64,000 nt of DNA, taken from positions 1-64,000 of the forward strand of contig JARLJJ010000112.1 in NCBI GenBank assembly GCA_031291275.1. The letters are read 5' to 3'. The notes beneath the pieces were generated by a model. The model searched no databases, was not told the origin of the DNA, and saw only the letters and a list, made by a program, of their open reading frames with translations. The stretch comes from Formivibrio sp. (GTDB lineage Bacteria; Pseudomonadota; Gammaproteobacteria; Burkholderiales; Chitinibacteraceae). The position numbers were made by a program, and so were the translations under genes. This document shows, in pieces, positions 57,511 to 64,000 of the stretch. How positions within the stretch are numbered: position 1 is the first letter of the stretch; the number at the start of each line of letters is the position of its first letter.

Positions 57511-58911
57511 TCATACAGAGAAAATTTGGGCAAGTTTCATTCTTGCGCCCGGATAACTCTCGCATTCATGAATAGGTTGCTGCAGGAAATTTTCAAATGC
57601 GGGATGCCGGCGAATGGCTTCATCTAGTATCGGATCAGAACCGGGCACATAAGCCCCCACGCTGATCAAATCTCGACTGCGCTGATAGCGCGAATAAAGG
57701 TACTTGAAACGACGTACCGCTTCAAATTCTCCAGGCGACACAATATCCTGCATCACCCGACTGATCGAGCTTTCAATATCAATTGCCGGATAATGGCCGG
57801 TATCAGCAAGCTGACGCGACAATACAAAGTGACCATCCAAAATGGCGCGCGCAGCGTCTGCAATCGGATCCTGTTGATCATCCCCTTCCGAAAGTACCGT
57901 ATAGAAGGCCGTAATAGAACCGCCGCCTTCACGCCCATTCCCGGCGCGCTCAACCAATTGCGGCAAGCGGGCAAAGACTGATGGGGGATAGCCTTTGGTT
58001 GCAGGGGGCTCTCCGACAGCCAGTGCAATCTCGCGCTGAGCCATGGCATAACGGGTGAGCGAATCCATAATCAACAGGACATTCTTACCTTCATTACGGA
58101 AATATTCAGCAATACTTGTCGCATAAGCCGCGCCATACAAGCGCAACAAAGGAGGCGTATCGGCAGGCGCCGCAACAACGACAGAACGGGCCAATCCTTC
58201 GGGACCTAGAATGTTTTCAATAAAGTCTTTGACCTCACGTCCCCGCTCTCCAATCAAGCCAACAACCACCACATCCGCGGTGGTATATCGCGCCATCATG
58301 CCCAGCAACACGGACTTTCCCACGCCGGACCCGGCAAACAGACCTAGTCGCTGGCCTCGCCCCACCGTCAACAGCGCATTGATGGCGCGCACACCGACGT
58401 CCATGACTTGACGTACCGGCTCGCGATCCATGGGATTGAAGGGTCGCGCAAAAAGCGGCATATAACTTTCGAACTCAAGGCTCCCTTTGCCATCAAGAGG
58501 ACGCCCCAAACCATCAAGAATCCGCCCAAGCAAACCCCAACCTACTGGGACCTGGCGTCCATGGTCTTCCAACCGGCGTTGCGCTTGCCGATGCTGACCA
58601 TATTCTGGAATCCATGCGGCAACATCTTCATGCGGTACCACCTCAGCACCCGGCTCTACACCGTAAACTTCGCTGATGGGCATCAGAAACAAACGCTCTT
58701 CCTGAAAACCGACCACCACAGCCTCAACCGAACGCCCGCCGGAGGTCACGACATCGCAGGACATCCCAATGGGCAACCGTAAGCCAACCGCTTCGAGCAC
58801 CAAGCCGGAAACGCGTGTCAAACGCCCACGAGGCAACCAGGGTCGCAACCAACGCACAGCACTTTGGCAATCCGTCAGGTATCGATGGCAACGATCAAGC
58901 GAGGTCGGCAT
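57511..58911 (-). CDS. fliI: Flagellum-specific ATPase FliI
   Basis: ATPase of the flagellar type III export apparatus, 466 residues. The Walker A motif 'AGSGVGKS' is at about 193-200. '[15 protein letters not shown]', '[20 protein letters not shown]' (Walker B region), '[18 protein letters not shown]' and 'ISRVMQDI' are all typical. The start overlaps the end of fliH by 17 nt. The N-terminal region is a little longer than in E. coli FliI, so an internal start is possible. Confidence 0.93.
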   Translation of the reverse strand: MPTSLDRCHRYLTDCQSAVRWLRPWLPRGRLTRVSGLVLEAVGLRLPIGMSCDVVTSGGRSVEAVVVGFQEERLFLMPISEVYGVEPGAEVVPHEDVAAWIPEYGQHRQAQRRLEDHGRQVPVGWGLLGRILDGLGRPLDGKGSLEFESYMPLFARPFNPMDREPVRQVMDVGVRAINALLTVGRGQRLGLFAGSGVGKSVLLGMMARYTTADVVVVGLIGERGREVKDFIENILGPEGLARSVVVAAPADTPPLLRLYGAAYATSIAEYFRNEGKNVLLIMDSLTRYAMAQREIALAVGEPPATKGYPPSVFARLPQLVERAGNGREGGGSITAFYTVLSEGDDQQDPIADAARAILDGHFVLSRQLADTGHYPAIDIESSISRVMQDIVSPGEFEAVRRFKYLYSRYQRSRDLISVGAYVPGSDPILDEAIRRHPAFENFLQQPIHECESYPGARMKLAQIFSV

Positions 58912-59683
58912 GGTCAGAACTGTCTAATTGCGGCACGGCATCCCAAGTCAAATCGGCACGCTGGTTTCTATTCAGAACACGCAACAGATTGTTCCAGCGA
59001 GTCGCCAGTGTCAGGTCAATCGATGTCATTGATGATTCAATGCGACAACTTCCCGCCGAAAGCGAAGGATCTGGCACAAAACGCCAATAATCCGTTGGCA
59101 ACTCACCAGCCAGAAGAACTTCGAGCGCCGTCAGATCTTCCGGATTAAGAATGAGTCGAGCGGGTTCCCGAACCGTTGGCAAACCAGCAATTGCTTCACG
59201 GATAGCAGGCAACAACGTAGCTCGGTCTTCCTGCAACGATTCCCGAACCATCTGGCGTGCAATGACCAAAGCCAGGTCGAGGACTTCATCCGCCAACTGT
59301 ACTTCTGCGCCCCGACAGACATTTTCGACATCCGACAATAATGAGCGCAACCGATTCACTTCCATCTCAGCCGCCAAGCGTCCAGCCGCCAACCCACTCT
59401 GATACCCTTCTTCCTGCGCTTGACGCTCGATGGCTTCGACTTCTTCTGCTGTGGGAAAATGTACGTCATTGAAGACTTGAGGTACATCCGGGAGCAATTC
59501 CGGCTCGGGCAATTCAGTTTGCGGAATGTCAGGACGCGGCTCAGATGGAGTTACGGACTCAGCCGACTTATCGTTTTCCGTTCCTTGATGTTGAGTCGAA
59601 TCATCCAGCAGCGTACTGAATTGCCAACGCTGAAACTCGGAAAGCTCTTCGCGCGGAATAACTCTTGAGTGGGATCCCGCCAT
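58895..59683 (-). CDS. fliH: Flagellar assembly protein FliH
   Basis: Stator-like negative regulator of FliI, 262 residues. It has an acidic, proline-rich N-terminal half ('[20 protein letters not shown]'), a central coiled-coil with '[18 protein letters not shown]' (the A/G-xxxG repeat zone of FliH) and a C-terminal globular part ('[14 protein letters not shown]', '[20 protein letters not shown]'). It lies between fliG and fliI and overlaps fliI. Confidence 0.88.
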   Translation of the reverse strand: MAGSHSRVIPREELSEFQRWQFSTLLDDSTQHQGTENDKSAESVTPSEPRPDIPQTELPEPELLPDVPQVFNDVHFPTAEEVEAIERQAQEEGYQSGLAAGRLAAEMEVNRLRSLLSDVENVCRGAEVQLADEVLDLALVIARQMVRESLQEDRATLLPAIREAIAGLPTVREPARLILNPEDLTALEVLLAGELPTDYWRFVPDPSLSAGSCRIESSMTSIDLTLATRWNNLLRVLNRNQRADLTWDAVPQLDSSDHADLA

Positions 59684-59700
59684 TTACCCAGGCCTCCCGC

Positions 59701-60708
59701 TCACTCGACCAAACCTTCATCGCCCTTACCACTCAACACAATCTGGCCTTCATCGGCGAGTCGACGAACGATCTTAAGAATTTCTTTTTGCTCGGCCTCA
59801 ACCTCAGAAAGCTTAACCGGCCCTTTGGCTTCGAGATCTTCTCGCAACATTTCTGCAGCGCGTTGCGACATGTTTTTGAATACCTTTTCCCGCAAGGCCT
59901 GACTGGTCCCTTTGAGCGCAACAATAAGTTGGTCCGATTGAATTTCGCGCAGCAATAACTGAATTCCGCGATCATCAATATCAAGGATGTTATCGAAGGT
60001 AAACATCTTGTCTTGGATTTTCTGAGCCAACTCAGGATCGTATTCACGGATACTGGAAACGGCCGAGGCTTCGACCACGCCCCCCATGAAGTTGAGGATG
60101 TCGGCCGCCATCTTGACCCCCCCCATCGCGCTCTTCTTGAGCTTGTCGGAACCGGACAACAGTTGGGTCAACACGTCGTTTAGCTCCTTCAACGCGGCAG
60201 GCTGGATACCCTCCAGTGTAGCTATGCGCAACAGAACATCGTTGCGGACGCGTTCTGTAAAGTTACTCAACACCTCGGAAGACTGGTCTGGTTCAAGATG
60301 CACAAGAACCGTGGCGATAATCTGCGGATGCTCGTTCTTGATAAGTTCAGCCACAGCAGCAGAATCCATCCACTTAAGCGATTCGATGCCCCCGTTGTCA
60401 TTGCCCTGTAAAATTCGATCAAGCAGATTGGCCGCCTTGTCCGTCCCCAACGCCTTGGTCAGGACCGAGCGAATATACTCATCCGCAGCACCCAGATTGG
60501 CGCGATTTTCCGTTGAAGCAATGAAATCCCCCAAAATCGCATCGACTTCCTCGCGCTTAACGTTCTCCATCCCCGCCATCGCAAAACCGAGTTTTTGCAC
60601 TTCTTTCGGGCCAAGAAATTTAAATACCTCGACCGCAGCTTCTTCACCAAGCGTCATCAGGAGAATTGATCCACGACGCACGCCGTCTTCATCTAGGTTC
60701 GCTGCCAC
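59701..60708 (-). CDS. fliG: Flagellar motor switch protein FliG
   Basis: Rotor protein of the C-ring that meets the stator and the FliM/FliN switch; 335 residues. Motifs: 'GSILLMTLGEEAAVEVFKFL', the EHPQ motif in 'IKNEHPQIIATVLVHL', and the C-terminal torque helix 'DDRGIQLLLREIQSDQLIVA' with its charged residues. It starts 7 bp after the fliF stop, as expected for a stoichiometric pair. Confidence 0.95.
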   Translation of the reverse strand: MAANLDEDGVRRGSILLMTLGEEAAVEVFKFLGPKEVQKLGFAMAGMENVKREEVDAILGDFIASTENRANLGAADEYIRSVLTKALGTDKAANLLDRILQGNDNGGIESLKWMDSAAVAELIKNEHPQIIATVLVHLEPDQSSEVLSNFTERVRNDVLLRIATLEGIQPAALKELNDVLTQLLSGSDKLKKSAMGGVKMAADILNFMGGVVEASAVSSIREYDPELAQKIQDKMFTFDNILDIDDRGIQLLLREIQSDQLIVALKGTSQALREKVFKNMSQRAAEMLREDLEAKGPVKLSEVEAEQKEILKIVRRLADEGQIVLSGKGDEGLVE

Positions 60709-60715
60709 ATTGTCC

Positions 60716-62443
60716 TCAGTTTCTCTTGTTGGAGTCGGAGGTTTCTTCTTCGCCGATCATCCATTCACGCAAAATGGTCGCGACCATGCGTGGATCATTC
60801 TTGGCCAATTCCTTGGCACGTTGCAACAAATCAGCAAAAGCCGACATGCGTTCCTGACCCTCTTCATTCGCGGCCGCACGCGCAGCGGCAAATGGATTGA
60901 TCGGTTCACCGTCACCCTGCCCTTCTTCAAGCACCAAGGTGCGCCCCTCTTCGCGGGAACGCGTCATATCCTTCATCAGTGGCCGAACAACGAAGAAAAG
61001 CAAATAAATCACAACAATGGCGATAAGGGCCATCTTCATCACATCGGTAAAGTTCGCTTTCAGGTAATCCACGGTACGATCAGGCAACGCGCGCTCTTCT
61101 TCAGGAGCGGGCTGAGTGAAGGCCGCATTGACCACATTAACGGAATCACCTCTGGACGCATTAAAGCCTACTGCCTCGCGAACTAAATCAGAGATCTGCC
61201 CCATTTCCTGCGGTGTCATAGGCGCAAAAACCTGCTGCCCATCCGCATTCTTGCTGGCTTTATAATTAACCACGACAGCAACAGACAAGCGCTTCACTCC
61301 ACCCACGGCTTGTTTGACATGCTGAATTGTCTTATCCAGTTCGTAATTTGTTGTCCCTTCACGCCGCGAATTGGAACTTGTATTACTCGTCCCATCGGCA
61401 GCCACAGTAGAAGCTTTTGACGCCGTCGCAGTAATCGGTGCCGCAGCAGCGCCCGGCGGTTGATTTGACAGCGCACCCGGAATCCCCGCTGCGGCATCAT
61501 TACTGGAACTTCCAACCTGTTCTGTGGTCTGCTGACTGCGAATCGCAGCCGCATTGGGCGGGTTATTGGGTTGAAATTTTTCCGAGGTTTCTTCCACTTC
61601 GGCAAAATCCACCTGCGCAGTCACCTCAGCACGCACATTATTGCGCCCAACGATCGGTGAAAGGATCGCTTGAATACGATCAACAAAGCCGCCTTCGACT
61701 TGTTGCACATACTGCAATTGGTTGGGATCAAGAGTGGTTCGCATATTGTCGCGGCCACGCGAGAGCAAATCGCCATTCTGATCCACAAGAGTCACGTTAT
61801 TGACCTGCAAATCAGGCACGCTGGATGAAACCAAGTGAACGATACCGGCAACCTGCCCCGCATCCAGCTGCCGACCTCGCTGCAATGTCAGCACAATCGA
61901 AGCTGTTGGTTTCTGTTGATCACGTAGAAAAACGGTTTGTTTCGGGATCGCAAGATGTACCCGCGCACGCTCCACCACCGAAATAGTTTCAATCGAGCGG
62001 GCTAACTCACCTTCAATGGCGCGCTGGTAGTTCACTTGTTCAGCGAACTGCGATATGCCAAATTTCTGGCTATCCATCAGTTCGAATCCGACATTACCAG
62101 CCTTGGGCAACCCCTGATCAGCGAGTCTTAGGCGCGCATCATAAACTTTGTCGGCAGGAACCTGGATCGTGCCGCCAGCATCAAGTTTATACGGCACATT
62201 CATTTGCTGCAGGGATTGAATAATGGCACCACCGTCCTTGTCCGGGACGTTGGTGAAAAGAATACGCCAAGCAGGCTCGCGCGACCAAAGCAAGGCACCA
62301 GCCAATAAAGCGATAGCCAAAGCGGCAATCACCATCAGGCCAAGCTTGCTCGGACCGGACAACCCTTCCAATCGTTGGCGAACTCCGCCAATGCCTTTAT
62401 CCGCAACCGGGTTGCGTTGAGCCGTTACGCCCGCCTCTGCCAT
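60716..62443 (-). CDS. fliF: Flagellar MS-ring protein FliF
   Basis: Inner-membrane ring protein on which the basal body is built, 575 residues. First membrane helix about 33-55 ('LMVIAALAIALLAGALLW'). The ring-building domains include 'VPYKLDAGGTIQVPADKVYD', 'FGISQFAEQVNYQRAIEGEL' and 'ARVHLAIPKQTVFLRDQQKP'. A low-complexity segment lies near 300-350. A second helix is 'MALIAIVVIYLLFFVV', and the C-terminal cytoplasmic tail ('VATILREWM') binds FliG. Confidence 0.95.
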   Translation of the reverse strand: MAEAGVTAQRNPVADKGIGGVRQRLEGLSGPSKLGLMVIAALAIALLAGALLWSREPAWRILFTNVPDKDGGAIIQSLQQMNVPYKLDAGGTIQVPADKVYDARLRLADQGLPKAGNVGFELMDSQKFGISQFAEQVNYQRAIEGELARSIETISVVERARVHLAIPKQTVFLRDQQKPTASIVLTLQRGRQLDAGQVAGIVHLVSSSVPDLQVNNVTLVDQNGDLLSRGRDNMRTTLDPNQLQYVQQVEGGFVDRIQAILSPIVGRNNVRAEVTAQVDFAEVEETSEKFQPNNPPNAAAIRSQQTTEQVGSSSNDAAAGIPGALSNQPPGAAAAPITATASKASTVAADGTSNTSSNSRREGTTNYELDKTIQHVKQAVGGVKRLSVAVVVNYKASKNADGQQVFAPMTPQEMGQISDLVREAVGFNASRGDSVNVVNAAFTQPAPEEERALPDRTVDYLKANFTDVMKMALIAIVVIYLLFFVVRPLMKDMTRSREEGRTLVLEEGQGDGEPINPFAAARAAANEEGQERMSAFADLLQRAKELAKNDPRMVATILREWMIGEEETSDSNKRN

Positions 62444-62472
62444 AGCCTAGCCAATTTCGTCACCCCAAGCCG

Positions 62473-62799
62473 TCAGACCTGCATGTTCATGATCTCTTGG
62501 TAAGCACCTACGAGCTTGTTTCTGACCTGTACCATGGTCTGGAAACTCAGGCTGGCTTTTTGCAACGATACCATTACATCCTGCAAATCTGCCCCAGGTT
62601 CTCCAGATTGAAAAGCAAGTTGTTTATCCTGCGTTTCCTGTTGCATCCGGTTAACCTGATCAATCGATTGCTTGAGAACCTGGGCAAACTCCGGCCCGTC
62701 CGTGCCTTCTTGCGCAACAGAGGCAGGCTGACCTGCCGCCATCGCTGCAGCAGAACGTAGTTCTCCGAGCAATTGGTCGATACCTTGCACGCTACTCAT
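62473..62799 (-). CDS. fliE: Flagellar hook-basal body protein FliE
   Basis: Small rod-junction protein of 108 residues joining the MS-ring and rod. Its C-terminal half carries the family signature: 'DVMVSLQKASLSFQTMVQVR' and 'LVGAYQEIMNMQV'. It is first in the fliE-F-G-H-I-J operon. AAGGA lies about 9 nt upstream of the ATG, and a sigma-54 promoter lies about 50 bp upstream. Confidence 0.92.
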   Translation of the reverse strand: MSSVQGIDQLLGELRSAAAMAAGQPASVAQEGTDGPEFAQVLKQSIDQVNRMQQETQDKQLAFQSGEPGADLQDVMVSLQKASLSFQTMVQVRNKLVGAYQEIMNMQV

Positions 62800-62851
62800 A
62801 AATACTTATCCTTCCAAGCCTGATTCTAGGGGGCGGAACGCATCTCCCGCA

Positions 62852-62868
62852 AGCAATTCCTGCGCCAG
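62852..62868 (-). promoter_or_regulatory. Sigma-54 promoter of the fliE operon
   Basis: On the minus strand, CTGGCGCAGGAATTGCT has the invariant GG (-24) and GC (-12) with 10 nt between them, close to the consensus YTGGCACG-N4-TTGCW. It lies just after the stop of the sigma-54 activator gene and before fliE, so that activator probably drives it. Confidence 0.8.
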
Positions 62869-62875
62869 CTGCAAC

Positions 62876-64000
62876 CTATATGTGCAAATCTCCACTTAAT
62901 TCACGATACTGCTGCAATTTGTGACGCAGCGTGCGTTCACTCATATTAAGCCTTGCCGCGGCTAATTTCCTCACCCCACCGGCAGCGCGGAGTGTTTCGA
63001 GAATGTGTTGCTTCTCTACCTCTTTGATATCCATGACTGTCTCAGGTTCCGAGTTCTCCTGCGGCAACCCACCCGCAGCGGCAATTCTTGCCGCGACAAC
63101 CGGCAAATACAGGTGCTCCGGGCCTATTTCATCACCCGGCGCAAGAATCAAGGCGCGCTGTATCACATTGTCAAGTTCACGAATATTGCCATCCCATGTA
63201 TGGCTCAAAAAACATTCCGCAGCTTGCGCTGACAAAACTGGCGCGCGTCGCTTTTGCAGAGCAGCATGTCGAGCCAACATTGCCCGCGCCAACAACAAGA
63301 TGTCATCTGGCCGTTCACGCAAAGCTGGCAGATGCAGCGGAAACACATTCAATCGATAATACAGATCCTCACGAAAACGTCCTTCGGCCACTTCTTCTGA
63401 CACATCCCGGTTTGATGTCGCTAACACACGGATATCAATAGGGATCGTTTTAACACTACCGACACGTTCGACTTCACGTTCCTGCAATACACGTAGCAGC
63501 TTAGCCTGAAGTGCCAAAGGCATTTCTGTGATCTCATCAAGCAATAACACACCACCCTGCGCTTGCTCGAATTTACCTATATGCTGAACTGCGGCGCCGG
63601 TAAAGGCGCCTTTTTCATGCCCGAACAAGGTGGACTCGAGCAATTGTTCTGGAATTGCCGCGCAATTAATCGCAACGAAGGGTTTATCAGCCCGCGCACT
63701 GTTGTTGTGAATAAATCGCGCAAGGACTTCTTTCCCTACGCCCGATTCACCCGTAATCATGACTGAAACATCTGAAAGCGCTACTCGGCGCGCCACATCT
63801 AGCAACTGACGCATTGCCGGATCTTCTGCAATCAAATTCTCATTAACACAATCGGGCAACAAGTATTTGGCGACTGCCTGCAAAAGATGTTCAGGCTCGA
63901 AGGGTTTCGGCAGATAGTGGCAAGCGCCAGCATGCAATGCCGCAACCGCTTTGTCGATCACACCATAAGCTGTCATCAAAATCACCGGCAACCACGGAAA
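62876..64000 (-). CDS. fleR: Sigma-54-dependent response regulator, FleR/FlrC-like (5' end beyond window)
   Basis: NtrC-type activator; the visible part runs from the last third of a receiver domain ('LPVILMTAYGVIDKAVAALH', 'CHYLPKPFEPEHLLQAV', with the conserved switch Lys) through the AAA+ domain to the C-terminus. The AAA+ part has Walker A 'GESGVGKE', the sigma-54 contact loop 'GAFTGA', Walker B 'GVLLLDEITEMPL', and an arginine-finger region. A Fis-type helix-turn-helix ('LAAARLNMSERTLRHKLQQY') ends the protein. Its position before fliE suggests the flagellar class III activator FleR/FlrC. The gene continues past 64000. Confidence 0.87.
   Translation of the reverse strand, partial: FPWLPVILMTAYGVIDKAVAALHAGACHYLPKPFEPEHLLQAVAKYLLPDCVNENLIAEDPAMRQLLDVARRVALSDVSVMITGESGVGKEVLARFIHNNSARADKPFVAINCAAIPEQLLESTLFGHEKGAFTGAAVQHIGKFEQAQGGVLLLDEITEMPLALQAKLLRVLQEREVERVGSVKTIPIDIRVLATSNRDVSEEVAEGRFREDLYYRLNVFPLHLPALRERPDDILLLARAMLARHAALQKRRAPVLSAQAAECFLSHTWDGNIRELDNVIQRALILAPGDEIGPEHLYLPVVAARIAAAGGLPQENSEPETVMDIKEVEKQHILETLRAAGGVRKLAAARLNMSERTLRHKLQQYRELSGDLHI

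Overview
The window reads as a contiguous piece of a betaproteobacterial chromosome. The best taxonomic clue is the HslV-like proteasome homologue at 47910-48491, a family known from betaproteobacteria (BPH). The gene neighbourhoods (orn next to M48 peptidase-phhB-rsgA, and a PilE/FimT/PilV/PilW/PilX/PilY1 block) fit the same class. A Neisseriales-type relative (Chromobacteriaceae or Chitinibacteraceae) is possible, but this is only an impression. I see no phage, insertion sequence, integrase or CRISPR array. Coding is dense, except for an AT-rich stretch around 20.2-20.8 kb.

Layout. 0.2-6.8 kb: minor-pilin operon pilE-fimT-pilV-pilW-pilX-pilY1 (+), closed by a terminator. 6.9-7.1 kb: remnant of a frameshifted LysR-type regulator (-). 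7.4-13.6 kb: a ureide (allantoate) operon (+) made of a FadR-type GntR regulator with a clear operator, an amino-acid-type ABC importer (binding protein, two permeases, ATPase), allantoicase, ureidoglycolate lyase and an LrgA/LrgB pair. 13.7-16.2 kb: purine salvage (-), with an AzgA-type purine permease, apt and hpt. 16.3-17.05 kb: a UPF0016/MneA-type manganese exporter (-) behind a yybP-ykoY manganese riboswitch. 17.1-20.2 kb: low-molecular-weight phosphatase, rarD, rlmJ and a small lipoprotein. 20.8-24.8 kb: the four-gene Anbu cluster (-): circularly permuted ATP-grasp, alpha-E protein, transglutaminase-like protein and the Anbu proteasome-type protease. 25.1-31.5 kb: a HAD phosphatase (+) and tamA-tamB (-).

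31.7-39.1 kb is a molybdenum region. It holds a small unknown gene, an ATPase-less ModA/ModB-like pair, a stand-alone double-Mop protein (-), modE, modA, modB, modC and modD. Dyad-rich spacers and an intercistronic hairpin array lie between modA and modB. 39.2-41.0 kb: a diguanylate cyclase with a periplasmic ABC-binding-protein sensor. 41.2-43.8 kb: clpB behind a near-consensus heat-shock promoter. 43.9-46.8 kb: an unexplained two-gene unit (DUF3142 protein plus a 721-residue exported helical protein). 47.0-49.7 kb: pncC-BPH-hslO as a tightly overlapping operon, plus orn. 49.7-52.8 kb: M48 peptidase, phhB, rsgA and a DUF2062 protein. 52.9-56.8 kb: relA, pyk and tRNA-Arg(CCU). 57.0-64.0 kb: flagellar fliE-fliF-fliG-fliH-fliI-fliJ (-) with a sigma-54 promoter in front of fliE, downstream of a sigma-54 activator gene (fleR-like) that runs off the right end.

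How the parts work together. Allantoate would enter through the ABC importer and be cut by allantoicase and ureidoglycolate lyase to two ureas and glyoxylate; LrgAB may move a small organic acid. The adjacent convergent genes recycle purine bases. Molybdate uptake (ModABC) is controlled by ModE and probably buffered by the Mop protein. Two different self-compartmentalising proteasome relatives (Anbu and BPH) occur 27 kb apart, and the stress genes clpB, hslO and relA are nearby.
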